A stretch of 64,000 bases of DNA from the NCBI GenBank assembly GCA_947625655.1, contig CANQPD010000009.1, forward strand, positions 29,592 through 93,591. The letters run 5' to 3'. Positions within the stretch are counted from its first letter, which is position 1, and the number at the start of each line of letters is the position of its first letter. Below are positions 12,516 to 22,514 of the stretch, piece by piece. The translations under genes and the position numbers were made by a program. The notes under the pieces are model-generated. The model did no database searches. It worked only from the letters and a program-made list of their open reading frames with translations, and was not told where the DNA came from. Origin of the DNA: an uncultured Dysosmobacter sp. (lineage in GTDB: Bacteria; Bacillota; Clostridia; Oscillospirales; Oscillospiraceae).

Positions 12516-12916
12516 TATCCATTCAGCCGCGGCCGGAACACAGGCGCCATAAATGGCGGCCATTTTAGGGCCCAAAACCGTGCTGTCACAGCGGCGGCAG
12601 GAAGCCGATCAGGGCCAGCGCCGCGAAACGGGCGGGATAAAAAGCGTACATGAGCCGCTGGAAGCCGGGGCCGGTGTTTTCCTTTTCCCCGTTGTATGCC
12701 AATGCTGCCAGCATGCCCGGATAGCTGCCCTTTGTTCACTGAGGGTGCCCGGTCTGACGCCGTCTCCCGGCCGGCGGCCCGCACAGCGGAAAGACGTACA
12801 GCATACGGCAAAGATTTGGAGCGGCCTGTAATTCATCCGAAAAACCTCCTTGTCGAAAGGCGGCATCGCGCGGATTTCTGACAAGGAGCTGGACAAAATC
12901 CTTACGGATTTCTGAC

Positions 12917-12950
12917 AAAAACGGCGCCGGGAGAAATCCCGGCGCCGTAA
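12917..12950 (-). terminator. Terminator downstream of ribokinase
   Basis: ACGGCGCCGGGAGAAATCCCGGCGCCGT hairpin with T run on minus strand. Confidence 0.75.
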
Positions 12951-12955
12951 AGGCC

Positions 12956-13954
12956 TTATTTCAGCACATCCAGGGCGGACAGATCGAACCCCTGACCGTT
13001 CCGATCACGCATCAAATGGATGACCTCGTCCAGCGTGGGCAGGGAGGGCATGGCCCCCATCCGGGACACCGTGATGGCGGCGGTGTGGCTGGCGAAGGAC
13101 AGCGCCGCCTCCTGGGAGAGGCCCACGGTCAGTCCCACAGACAGGGCGCCCACAAAGGAGTCGCCCGCGGCGGTGGGGTCCGCCACATGGTCCATATGGA
13201 CGCAGGGGACATAGCGGATGGAATCAGCCCCCACCACGGCGGAGCCGCTGCCGCCCAGGGTGATGATGACGTTTTCCACGCCCTTGTCCCACAGGGCGGC
13301 GGCGATTTTTTGCAGATCCGCCCGCAGAGGGCCGTTTTCGTCGGCGCCAAGGGGCAGGCCGGTCTCCGCGGAGGCCTCCTGCTCGTTGGGGGTCAGGTAT
13401 GTGACCAGGCGCAGAAGCTCGTCGTCCAGGTCCGTGGCGGGGGCGGGATTCAGCATGACGGGGACGCCGGCTTCCCTGGCCCACCGGGCCACCGCGCGGT
13501 TGACCGCCAGCGGCACCTCCAGCTGAAGCAGCACCATGTCGTATGCGGCGATCTCGTCCCGGATCCAGGCGGCCTCCTCCACCGTCAGGGTCTGGTTGGC
13601 ACCGGGGATGACCACGATCCGGTTCTGGGCGGTGTGCTCCGTCACCTCCAAAGTCACATGGCCCACGCCGGAGGAGACCCCGGGCCGCACCAGCACATGG
13701 CTTACGTCCACACCGGCGGCGCGGGGGATCTCCAACAGCTTTTCTCCAAAGAGATCATCGCCCACACAGCCCATCATGGTGACGTCGGCGCCCAGGCGGG
13801 CGCACTGCAGCGCCTGATTGGCGCCCTTGCCGCCCGGGGCCATGTGAAAGGATTTTCCGTATACGGTCTGGGACGACTGGGGAACTTGCTCCGTGGCGGC
13901 GATCACATCCATGACAAAACTGCCGACGACTAAGATACGAGGCTTTCTATGCAT
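12956..13954 (-). CDS. rbsK: Ribokinase (PfkB family)
   Basis: GGKGANQALQCARLGADVTMMGCVGDD; DPTAAGDSFVGAL. Confidence 0.92.
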   Translation of the reverse strand: MHRKPRILVVGSFVMDVIAATEQVPQSSQTVYGKSFHMAPGGKGANQALQCARLGADVTMMGCVGDDLFGEKLLEIPRAAGVDVSHVLVRPGVSSGVGHVTLEVTEHTAQNRIVVIPGANQTLTVEEAAWIRDEIAAYDMVLLQLEVPLAVNRAVARWAREAGVPVMLNPAPATDLDDELLRLVTYLTPNEQEASAETGLPLGADENGPLRADLQKIAAALWDKGVENVIITLGGSGSAVVGADSIRYVPCVHMDHVADPTAAGDSFVGALSVGLTVGLSQEAALSFASHTAAITVSRMGAMPSLPTLDEVIHLMRDRNGQGFDLSALDVLK

Positions 13955-14053
13955 GACTTGGTAGCTCCTATTTGCGAGTAAACGATTAAGTAATGCCTTT
14001 ATTATAAGACTTCACATAAAAAATACAAGCCCTTTTGGAAAATAAAAAGGTGA

Positions 14054-14085
14054 CAAAAGACGCCTGCCGCGGCAGGCGTCTTTTG
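14054..14085 (-). terminator. Rho-independent terminator downstream of guaB region
   Basis: CAAAAGACGCCTGCCGCGGCAGGCGTCTTTTG. Confidence 0.8.
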
Positions 14086-14121
14086 ACAAAGCCTATTTGG
14101 ACACCAGCCCTTGGGCGGCGG

Positions 14122-14181
14122 TCAGCTCCGCTGATTGCCGCTGCCGGTGGTGTCTTTCAGCAGCACGTCGTGGGCGCCGCC
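14122..14181 (-). repeat. 60-bp duplicate of the guaB 3' end (non-coding copy)
   Basis: Matches 14325-14384 with one mismatch (gtgGgcgcc vs gtgTgcgcc). Confidence 0.95.
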
Positions 14182-14324
14182 GCACCCCGCGGGACAGGTC
14201 CCGCGGGGACCCCGCATAGGACTCAAATGGTCGGGCGGAGCCCGCCCATTTCAAGGTTTTGCTCCGCAAAACGCTTGGACGCGCCACTTGGCGCGGGAAG
14301 GGCGGCGTGGAGGCTGCTTAGTGA

Positions 14325-15839
14325 TCAGCTCCGCTGATTGCCGCTGCCGGTGGTGTCTTTCAGCAGCACGTCGTGTGCGCCGCCCTCTACGATGGAGACG
14401 GCGGATACCAGGGTCAGCTTGGCCTTCTCCCGCAGCTCGGGGATGGTCAGCGCGCCGCAGTTGCACATGGTGGAGCGCACCTTGGCCAGGGTGGTGGCCA
14501 TGCCGTCGGCCAGGGCGCCGGCATAGGGCACATAGGAGTCCACGCCCTCCTCAAAGGAGAGCTTCCCGGCGCCGCCCAGGTCGTAGCGCTGCCAGTTCCG
14601 GGCACGGGCGCTGCCCTCGCCCCAGTACTCCTTCATATAGCTGCCGCCGATCAGCACCTTGGCGGAGGGGCTTTCGTCAAACCGGGAGAAATAGCGGCCC
14701 AGCATGCAGAAGTCCGCGCCCATGGCCAGAGCCAGGGTGATGTGATAGTCCTGGACGATGCCGCCGTCGGCGCAGATGGGGACATACACGCCGGTCTCCT
14801 CAAAGTACTTGTCCCGCTCCGCCGCCACGTCGATGACGGAGGTGGCCTGGCCCCGGCCGATGCCCTTGGTCTCCCGGGTGATGCAGATGGAGCCGCCGCC
14901 GATGCCGATCTTCACAAAGTCGGCCCCGGCGTCCGCCAGGAAGCGGAAGCCCTCGCCGTCCACCACGTTGCCGGCGCCCACCTTCACGGCGTCGCCGTAG
15001 CGCTCCCGGATCCACTCCAGGCAGCGTTTCTGCCAGACGGAGTAGCCCTCGGAGGAGTCCATTACCAGCACGTCCGCGCCGGCCTCCACCAGGGCGGGGA
15101 CCCGCTCGGCGTAGTCCCGGGTGTTGATGCCCGCACCCACCACATAGCGCTTCTGGCTGTCCAGCAGTTCCAGGGGGTTGCCCTTGTGGGAGTCATAGTC
15201 CTTGCGGAACACGAAGCTCACCAGATGCCCGTCCTTGGAGACGATGGGCAGGGCGTTGAGCTTGCGGTCCCAGATGATGTCGTTGGCCTCTTTCAGGCTG
15301 GTGCCCTCAGGGGCGTAGATCACCTTTTCAATAGGCGTCATGAACGCCGTGACGGGGGTGGAGGGGTCCATGCGGCTGACGCGGTAGTCCCGGCTGGTCA
15401 CCAGCCCCAGCAGTTTGCCGGTGCCGGTGCCGTCCTCGGTGACGGCCATGGTGGAGTGGCCGGTGCGCTCCTTCAGCGCCAGCACGTCCGCCAGGGTGTC
15501 GCCCAGACGCAGGTTGGAGTCGCTGAACACGAAGCCTGCCTTGTAGTTCTTGACCTTGCGGACCATCTCGGCCTGCTGGTCGATGGGCTGGGAGACGTAG
15601 ATGAAGGCGATGCCGCCCTCTTTGGCCAGGCCGATGCCCATCTTCTCGCCGGAGACGGACTGCATGACGGCGGAGACCATGGGGACGTTCATGGTCAGGG
15701 GGCATTCCTCGCCCCGCCGGTATTTCACCACCGGGGTTTTCAGGGAGACGTTGGCGGGGATGCAGTTTTCATCGGTGTAGCCGGGTACCAGCAGGTACTC
15801 GCTGAAGGTATGAGAGGGTTCACTGAAAAAATATGCCAT
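14325..15839 (-). CDS. guaB: IMP dehydrogenase
   Basis: CBS pair plus catalytic domain; [40 protein letters not shown]. Confidence 0.93.
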   Translation of the reverse strand: MAYFFSEPSHTFSEYLLVPGYTDENCIPANVSLKTPVVKYRRGEECPLTMNVPMVSAVMQSVSGEKMGIGLAKEGGIAFIYVSQPIDQQAEMVRKVKNYKAGFVFSDSNLRLGDTLADVLALKERTGHSTMAVTEDGTGTGKLLGLVTSRDYRVSRMDPSTPVTAFMTPIEKVIYAPEGTSLKEANDIIWDRKLNALPIVSKDGHLVSFVFRKDYDSHKGNPLELLDSQKRYVVGAGINTRDYAERVPALVEAGADVLVMDSSEGYSVWQKRCLEWIRERYGDAVKVGAGNVVDGEGFRFLADAGADFVKIGIGGGSICITRETKGIGRGQATSVIDVAAERDKYFEETGVYVPICADGGIVQDYHITLALAMGADFCMLGRYFSRFDESPSAKVLIGGSYMKEYWGEGSARARNWQRYDLGGAGKLSFEEGVDSYVPYAGALADGMATTLAKVRSTMCNCGALTIPELREKAKLTLVSAVSIVEGGAHDVLLKDTTGSGNQRS

Positions 15840-15898
15840 GCGGCCACCTCATTTCAAAGTATTTTTCCTAGGATACCACAAATGTGTAAAAAAGCAAA

Positions 15899-18800
15899 TC
15901 AGATGCTGAAATATTCCTTGGCAGACTCGAACAGATGCAGGTCGTAGCTGCCGGGGACGTTCCGGTACAGGCCCGGGCCGGTGCGCTCGCTGTGGCCCAT
16001 CTTGCCCAGGACACGGCCGTCGGGGGAGAGGATACCCTCCACCGCCCAGACGGAGCCGTTGGGGTTGAAGTCCACATCCATGGTGGGCACGCCGCTGAGG
16101 TCCACATACTGGGTGGCGATCTGGCCGTTTTCCGCCAGCTTCGCCAGCAGCTCGGAATTGCACAGGAACCGGCCCTCGCCGTGGGAGATGGGCACATTCA
16201 CGATGTCGCCCACCTGGACCCTGGACAGCCAGGGGGAGCGGTTGGAGGCGATGCGGGTGCGGACGATCTTGGACTGGTGGCGGCCGATGACGTTATAGCT
16301 CAGAGTGGGGCAGGCGTCGTCGGTGTCGATGATCTCGCCGTAGGGCACCAGGCCCAGCTTGATGAGGGCCTGGAAGCCGTTGCAGATGCCCAGCATCAAT
16401 CCGTCCCGGTTTTTCAGCAGGTCGTGAGTGGCGTCCTTCACCGCCGGGTTGCGGAAGAAGGCGGTGATGAACTTGCCGGAGCCGTCGGGCTCGTCGCCGC
16501 CGGAGAAGCCGCCGGGGATGAAGACGATCTGGCTGTCCTGGGCGGCCCTGGCGAAGCGCTCCACGGAGTCGGCCACGCCCTGGGCGGACTGGTTGTTCAG
16601 CACCAGGATCTCCGGCTCCAGCCCGGCGCGAAGGGCGGCCCGGGCGCTGTCGTATTCGCAGTTGCTGCCGGGGAACACGGGGATCAGGATTTTGGGCTTC
16701 GCCGCGCCGATCTTGGGGGCGGCGCGGGTGACGGCGGGGGCCTCCAGCACGGGGACGGCCTCAGGGGCCGGGGCGGTGCGGTTGGGGTAGATATCCTCCA
16801 GCACGCCCTCGTTCAGGGCCAGCAGCTCGTCGATGGAGGCGGCGTCGCCGCTGAGAGCTACCACCGGCTCTGCCGTGGTGATGCCGAAGCGGGCGGCATA
16901 GGGGCTGTCCACATCCTCGGTCAGTTCCGCCAGGATAGCGCCGGGCCACAGGGAGTAGCTGTCCCAGAAGCCGTCGGCCTCCTCCTTTTCGGCGGTGAAG
17001 CCGATCCGATTGCCGAAGGACATGTTCACGATGCCCTCCGCCACGCACCGCTCCACGGCCCAGGCGGCCTTGACCTTGCCGGCCTTGTGGAGCGCGGAGA
17101 ACGCGTCCCAGGCGGCTTTCTGCGCTTCAGCCGAATCGTTCTCCGGCGCGAACAGATACACGGGATGGCCCGCCTCCTTGAATTCCGGAGACAGCACATT
17201 GCCGGCCTTGGTGGGGGCGATGGCGAAGGAGATCAGGGTGGGGGGCACGTCCATGTCCAGGAAGGAGCCGGACATGGAGTCCTTGCCGCCGATAGCGGCC
17301 ACACCCAGATTCAACTGGGCGTCTAGGGCGCCCAGCAGGGCAGAGAAGGGCTTGCCCCAGCGGGCAGGGTCCTCCCGCAGCTTTTCAAAATACTCCTGGA
17401 AGGTCAGATAGGCGTCGTGATAGTCGCAGCCCGCGGCCACCAGCTTGGCAATGGAGGTGACGACGGCCTGATAGGCGCCAGTGTAGGGGTCGGCAGACAT
17501 AACCTCCGGCTCAAAGCCCCAGGCCATGACGGAGCAGTCCTCCGTCTCCTGGCCCGGCAGCACCGGCAGCAGGGCCGCCATGGCCTGGGCCGGGGTGCGC
17601 TGCGTCCTGCCGCCGAAGGGCATCAGCACGGAGCCCGCGCCGATGGTGGCGTCGAACCGCTCGCCAAGTCCCCGGCGGGAGGCGCACTGCAGGCTGGAGG
17701 CCATGGCCCGCAGGCTTCCGAACCGGTCCTGATCCCAGGCGCGGTCCTTGGCGGCCACGCTGACGGTGGTGTGCTTGTCCGCGCCGTTGGTGTCCAGGAA
17801 GGCGCGGCTCAGGTCCACGATGGTGCTGCCGTTCCACTTCATGACCATGCGGGGGCTCTCGGTGACCACGGCCACCTGATAGGCCTCCAGGTTCTCTTTC
17901 TCAGCGGCGGCGATGAAGGCGGCGGCGTTTTCGGGAGCGACCACCACGGCCATGCGCTCCTGGGACTCGGAGATGGCCAGCTCCGTGCCGTCCAGACCCT
18001 CGTATTTTTTCCGTACGGCGTCCAGATTGATCTCCAGACCCGCCGCCAGCTCGCCGATGGCGACGGACACGCCGCCCGCGCCGAAGTCATTGCAGCGCTT
18101 GATGAGCTTGGTGACGCTGCCGTCCCGGAACAGCCGCTGGATCTTCCGCTCCTCGGGGGCGTTGCCCTTTTGGACCTCGGAGGCCATGGTGGTCAGGGAC
18201 TTGCGGTTGTGGCTCTTGGAGGAGCCGGTGGCGCCGCCGATACCGTCCCGGCCGGTGCGGCCGCCCAGCAGGATCACCACGTCGCCGGGGGCAGGGCGCT
18301 CCCGGACCACGTTCTCCGCGGGAGCTGCGCCGACCACGGCGCCGACCTCCAGGTGCTTGGCGATGTAGCCGGGGTGGTAGATCTCAGAGACGATGCCGGT
18401 GGCAAGGCCGATCTGGTTGCCGTAGGAGGAGTAGCCAGCGGCTGCCGTCTGGGCCAGCTTCCGCTGGGGCAGCTTGCCGGGGATGGTCTCGCCCACCGGG
18501 GTACGGGGGTCGCCGCAGCCGGTGACCCGCATGGCCTGGTAGACATAGGCCCGGCCGGACAGGGGGTCCCGGATGCAGCCGCCGATGCAGGTGGCCGCGC
18601 CGCCGAAGGGCTCGATCTCCGTGGGGTGGTTGTGGGTCTCGTTCTTGAACATCAGCAGCCAGTCCTGCTCCTCGCCGTCCACCGTGGCGGCGACGTGGAT
18701 GGAGCAGGCGTTGATCTCCTCGCTCTGATCCAGGTTCCGGAGCAGGCCCCGCTTTTTCAGCACCTTCGCGCCGATGGTGCCGATATCCATCAGGGTCTGG

Positions 18801-19597
18801 GGCCGGACGGTTGCCTTCTCGGGACCGTAGACCTCCTCCCGGGCGGCCAGATACCGCGCATAGGCGGCTTTGGTGGCTTCGTCCAGGATCTCCACGGCGT
18901 CGATGTGGGTGGAGAAGGTGGTGTGGCGGCAGTGGTCGGACCAGTAGGTGTCCACCACCCGGACCTCCGTGATGGTGGGGTCCCGGCCCTCGTCGTCCCG
19001 GAAGTGGGCCTGGAGGAACTTCAGATCGTCCAGGTCCATGGCCAGGCCCAGCTTGTCCAGCAGGGCGGCCAGACCCGCCTCATCCAGGGCGGTGAAGCCG
19101 GTGATGGTCTCCACGGTGGTGGGGATGTCGTACTCCATTTGCAGGGTCTCCACCGTTTCCAGTCCCGCCTCCCGGGCCTCCACGGGGTTGATGACGTAGT
19201 GCTTGATCTTATCCACGTCGGCGGGGATCAGCTCGCCGGAGAGGAGATAGACCCTGGCGGTGCGGACGGCGGGGCGGTCTCCCTGGGTCATCAGCTGGAT
19301 GCACTGGCTGGCGGAGTCCGCCCGCTGGTCGAACTGGCCGGGCAGGTACTCCACGGCGAAAGCGGTATAGTCCCCGGCGGGCAGGGCGGCGGTGGCGTCG
19401 TCCACCTGGGGCTCGGAGAACACGGTCTGCACGGCCCGGTGGAAGGTGGCCTCGTCCAGGCCCTCCACGTCATAGCGGTTGATGAGCCGCAGCCCTGTCA
19501 GGGAGGAGATGCCCAGCAGGGAGCGCAGCTCGTTCAGCAGCGCGGCGGCCTCCTGCCGCAGGGCGGGCTTTTTCTCTACATAGATGCGTCTTACCAT
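15899..19597 (-). CDS. purL: Phosphoribosylformylglycinamidine synthase, single-chain PurL with GATase domain
   Basis: 1232 aa; SDHCRHTTFSTHID, KNETHNHPTEIEPFGGAATCIGG, C-terminal PGSNCEYDSARA/GICNGFQ. Confidence 0.95.
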   Translation of the reverse strand: MVRRIYVEKKPALRQEAAALLNELRSLLGISSLTGLRLINRYDVEGLDEATFHRAVQTVFSEPQVDDATAALPAGDYTAFAVEYLPGQFDQRADSASQCIQLMTQGDRPAVRTARVYLLSGELIPADVDKIKHYVINPVEAREAGLETVETLQMEYDIPTTVETITGFTALDEAGLAALLDKLGLAMDLDDLKFLQAHFRDDEGRDPTITEVRVVDTYWSDHCRHTTFSTHIDAVEILDEATKAAYARYLAAREEVYGPEKATVRPQTLMDIGTIGAKVLKKRGLLRNLDQSEEINACSIHVAATVDGEEQDWLLMFKNETHNHPTEIEPFGGAATCIGGCIRDPLSGRAYVYQAMRVTGCGDPRTPVGETIPGKLPQRKLAQTAAAGYSSYGNQIGLATGIVSEIYHPGYIAKHLEVGAVVGAAPAENVVRERPAPGDVVILLGGRTGRDGIGGATGSSKSHNRKSLTTMASEVQKGNAPEERKIQRLFRDGSVTKLIKRCNDFGAGGVSVAIGELAAGLEINLDAVRKKYEGLDGTELAISESQERMAVVVAPENAAAFIAAAEKENLEAYQVAVVTESPRMVMKWNGSTIVDLSRAFLDTNGADKHTTVSVAAKDRAWDQDRFGSLRAMASSLQCASRRGLGERFDATIGAGSVLMPFGGRTQRTPAQAMAALLPVLPGQETEDCSVMAWGFEPEVMSADPYTGAYQAVVTSIAKLVAAGCDYHDAYLTFQEYFEKLREDPARWGKPFSALLGALDAQLNLGVAAIGGKDSMSGSFLDMDVPPTLISFAIAPTKAGNVLSPEFKEAGHPVYLFAPENDSAEAQKAAWDAFSALHKAGKVKAAWAVERCVAEGIVNMSFGNRIGFTAEKEEADGFWDSYSLWPGAILAELTEDVDSPYAARFGITTAEPVVALSGDAASIDELLALNEGVLEDIYPNRTAPAPEAVPVLEAPAVTRAAPKIGAAKPKILIPVFPGSNCEYDSARAALRAGLEPEILVLNNQSAQGVADSVERFARAAQDSQIVFIPGGFSGGDEPDGSGKFITAFFRNPAVKDATHDLLKNRDGLMLGICNGFQALIKLGLVPYGEIIDTDDACPTLSYNVIGRHQSKIVRTRIASNRSPWLSRVQVGDIVNVPISHGEGRFLCNSELLAKLAENGQIATQYVDLSGVPTMDVDFNPNGSVWAVEGILSPDGRVLGKMGHSERTGPGLYRNVPGSYDLHLFESAKEYFSI

Positions 19598-20881
19598 TTA
19601 CTGTCCCTCCATAGCGGCCAGCGCGCGGCGGCCGATGTCATGGCGCAGGTATTTGCCTTCAAAATCCACGGTCTCCGCCGCGGCGTAGGCGTCCGCCAGG
19701 GCCTCCTTCAGCGTGGGGGCCGTGGCGGTGACGCCCAGCACCCGGCCGCCGCTGGTGACGAGGCGGCCCTCGCCGTCCAGCTTGTCCCCGGCGTGGTAGA
19801 GGGTGACATTGGCGGGCAGGCCCTCGGGGAAGGTCATGACCTTCCCCTTTTCATAGTGGCTGGGGTAGCCGCCGGAAGCCAGGATGACGCAGGCGGCGGC
19901 GCCGTCGTGCCATTCGACTTCCAGTTCGCCCAGGGTCTCATTCTCCACGGCCTGCATGATGGTCAGCAGGTCGGTCTTCAGCAGGGGCAGCACCACCTGG
20001 GTCTCCGGGTCGCCGAAGCGGCAGTTGTACTCGATGACCTTGGGGCCGTCGGGGGTGATCATGAGGCCGAAGTACAGGCAGCCCTTGAAGGGGCAGCCCT
20101 CCGCCCGCATGGCGGCAAGCGTCGGCAGGAAGATGGTGTCCATGCAGACCCGCGCCACCTCGGCGGTGTAATAGGGGTTGGGGGCCACGGTGCCCATGCC
20201 GCCGGTGTTCAATCCGGTGTCGTTGTCCCCGGCCCGCTTGTGGTCCATGGAGGACACCATGGGCGCGATGGCGGTGCCGTCGGTAAAGGCCAGCACGCTG
20301 ACCTCCGGGCCGGTGAGGAATTCCTCAATGACGATCTCATTGCCGGAGTCGCCGAAAGCCCTGTCCTCCATGATGGTCTTGACGGCAGCCTCGGCCTCGT
20401 CCAGATCCTGGGGGATCAGCACGCCCTTGCCCAGGGCCAGGCCATCGGCCTTGATGACAATGGGGAAGGAGGCGGTTTTCAGGTATTCCAGCGCCGCCTT
20501 GGGGTCATCGAAGACCTCATAGCCGGCGGTGGGGATGCCGTATTTTTTCATCAGGTTTTTGGAAAAGACCTTGCTGGCCTCGATGCGGGCGGCCTTGGCG
20601 ATTGGTCCAAAGCAGGGGATGCCCGCCTCGTGGAGCTTATCCACGCAGCCCAGGGCCAGGGGGTCGTCCGGCGCCACCACGGCAAAGTCGATGGCGTGGG
20701 ACCTGGCGAAGTCCACAATGGCGGGGATATCCTTGGCGCCGATCTCGGGGACGCAGACGGCGTCCTGGGCGATGCCGCCGTTGCCGGGGAGGGCGTAGAC
20801 CGTCTCCACCGCGGGATTTTCCTTTAATTTTTGAATGATAGCGTGTTCGCGGCCGCCGCCGCCAACGACGAGAAGTTTCAT
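19598..20881 (-). CDS. purD: Phosphoribosylamine-glycine ligase
   Basis: MKLLVVGGGGREHAI; CLYFGLMITPDGPKVIEYNCRFGDPETQ. Confidence 0.97.
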   Translation of the reverse strand: MKLLVVGGGGREHAIIQKLKENPAVETVYALPGNGGIAQDAVCVPEIGAKDIPAIVDFARSHAIDFAVVAPDDPLALGCVDKLHEAGIPCFGPIAKAARIEASKVFSKNLMKKYGIPTAGYEVFDDPKAALEYLKTASFPIVIKADGLALGKGVLIPQDLDEAEAAVKTIMEDRAFGDSGNEIVIEEFLTGPEVSVLAFTDGTAIAPMVSSMDHKRAGDNDTGLNTGGMGTVAPNPYYTAEVARVCMDTIFLPTLAAMRAEGCPFKGCLYFGLMITPDGPKVIEYNCRFGDPETQVVLPLLKTDLLTIMQAVENETLGELEVEWHDGAAACVILASGGYPSHYEKGKVMTFPEGLPANVTLYHAGDKLDGEGRLVTSGGRVLGVTATAPTLKEALADAYAAAETVDFEGKYLRHDIGRRALAAMEGQ

Positions 20882-20901
20882 CTTGTCACAGCCTTTCTGG
20901 T

Positions 20902-20935
20902 GAGATAAGAGATAAGGGATAAAAGATAAAAGATA
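20902..20935. repeat. Short-period repeat arm, left of S23 gene
   Basis: GAGATAAGAGATAAGGGATAAAAGATAAAAGATA, inverted relative to 21298-21330. Confidence 0.85.
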
Positions 20936-20937
20936 TT

Positions 20938-21285
20938 TTAGCCGCAGGATTTGATGGAAGCGACCAGAATACGCCGGAGTTCTTCACAATCCCCCAAAAG
21001 CGACTCGTATAAATTGTCGGGAAGGTAATCACAGGCGTGCAGCAGTTCCAGCCAATACAGGGTCTCTGCGCATTCCTTCAGAGCGATGCGCAGCTTTGCT
21101 GCGAAATCTTTCCGGCTGCTGCCATAAACCGCTTCCGTGATATTTGCGCCAATACTGGTCCCACTGCGCAGAATTTGCTTGGATAAAACGAATTCCTTGC
21201 GCTCAGAGCAGAGGTGTTGACAAAGCCAGACGATTCGAATAGCAAAAGCCATACTTTTTTCTCTGGCAATACTGTTGGCCGACAT
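20938..21285 (-). CDS. Four-helix-bundle protein (23S rRNA IVS/S23 family)
   Basis: KQILRSGTSIGANITEAVYGSSRKDFAAKLRIALKECAETLYWLELL is the family signature. Confidence 0.9.
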   Translation of the reverse strand: MSANSIAREKSMAFAIRIVWLCQHLCSERKEFVLSKQILRSGTSIGANITEAVYGSSRKDFAAKLRIALKECAETLYWLELLHACDYLPDNLYESLLGDCEELRRILVASIKSCG

Positions 21286-21297
21286 CCCCGCTCCCCC

Positions 21298-21330
21298 TAT
21301 CTGTTATCTCTTATCTTTTCACTTTTATCT
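21298..21330. repeat. Short-period repeat arm, right of S23 gene
   Basis: TATCTGTTATCTCTTATCTTTTCACTTTTATCT, inverted counterpart of 20902-20935. Confidence 0.85.
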
Positions 21331-21332
21331 GT

Positions 21333-22511
21333 TTAGTGGTGGAACAATCTCATGCCCGTGAAGCACATAGTGATGCCGTACTTGTTGGCCGTGGCGATCA
21401 CATGGTCGTCCCGGATGGAGCCGCCGGGTTCTGCGATGTACTGCACGCCGCTCTTTCTGGCCCGCTCCACGTTGTCGCCGAAGGGGAAGAAGGCGTCGGA
21501 GCCCACGGTGACACCGGACTGGGTGGCGATCCAGGCCTTTTTCTCCTCCGCCGTCAGCACCTCGGGGCGTACCTTGAAGGTGTTCTGCCACACGCCCTCG
21601 GCCAGGATGTCCTCGTACTCGTCGGAGGTATAGATGTCGATGGCGTTGTCCCGGTCGGGGCGGCGGATGTTGTCCACAAACTGCAGGCCCAGAACCTTGG
21701 GATGCTGCCGCAGATACCAGTTGTCCGCCTTCTGGCCCGCCAGGCGGGTGCAGTGGATGCGGCTCTGCTGGCCCGCGCCCACGCCGATGGCCTGGCCGTC
21801 CTTCACATAGCAGACGGAGTTGGACTGGGTGTATTTCAGGGTGATGAGGGCCACGATCATGTCGATCTTGGCGGCCTCGGGCAGATCCTTGTTCTCCGTG
21901 ACGATGTTGCTCAGCAGTTCCTCATCAATTTTAAAATTGTTCCGGCCCTGCTGGAAGGTGACGCCGAACACGTCCTTATACTCCTGGGGGGCGGGGACAT
22001 AGTCCGGGTCGATTCTCACCACGTTGTAGCCGCCCTTTTTCTTGGTTTTCAGGATCTCCAGGGCCTCGTCGGTGTAGCCGGGGGCGATGACGCCGTCGGA
22101 CACCTCGGCCTTCAGGTAATTGGCGGTGGCGGCGTCGCACACATCGGAAAGGGCCGCCCAGTCGCCGTAGGAGCACAGCCGGTCGGCGCCCCGGGCCCGG
22201 ATGTAGGCGCAGGCGATGGGGGAGAGCTCCGCGCCGTCCTCCACAAAGTAGATCTTCTTATCCACATCGCTGAGGGGCAGGCCCACGGCGGCGCCAGCGG
22301 GGGAGACGTGCTTGAAGCTGGCGGCGGAGGGCAGGCCGGTGGCGGCCTTCAGCTCCCGCACCAGCTGCCAGGAGTTGAAGGCGTCCAGGAAGTTGATGTA
22401 CCCCGGCTTGCCGTTCAGCACGGTGATGGGCAGGTCGCCGCCGTCCCGCATGAAGATGCGGGAGGGCTTTTGATTGGGGTTGCAGCCGTATTTCAGTTCC
22501 AGTTCGTTCAA
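21333..22511 (-). CDS. purH: AICAR formyltransferase (stand-alone, PurH C-terminal type)
   Basis: LKYGCNPNQKPSRIF, ASFKHVSPAGAA, 392 aa without the IMP cyclohydrolase domain. Confidence 0.9.
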   Translation of the reverse strand: MNELELKYGCNPNQKPSRIFMRDGGDLPITVLNGKPGYINFLDAFNSWQLVRELKAATGLPSAASFKHVSPAGAAVGLPLSDVDKKIYFVEDGAELSPIACAYIRARGADRLCSYGDWAALSDVCDAATANYLKAEVSDGVIAPGYTDEALEILKTKKKGGYNVVRIDPDYVPAPQEYKDVFGVTFQQGRNNFKIDEELLSNIVTENKDLPEAAKIDMIVALITLKYTQSNSVCYVKDGQAIGVGAGQQSRIHCTRLAGQKADNWYLRQHPKVLGLQFVDNIRRPDRDNAIDIYTSDEYEDILAEGVWQNTFKVRPEVLTAEEKKAWIATQSGVTVGSDAFFPFGDNVERARKSGVQYIAEPGGSIRDDHVIATANKYGITMCFTGMRLFHH

Positions 22512-22514
22512 GGT

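Noticed and set aside
12872-12919. Direct repeat CGGATTTCTGACAA x2 near ribokinase terminator
   Set aside because: Short, two copies only, in a decayed intergenic region; not enough to call a feature
17417-20827. 1136-aa plus-strand ORF antisense to purL/purD
   Set aside because: Gly/His/Asp/Val-rich mirror of real genes; not coding
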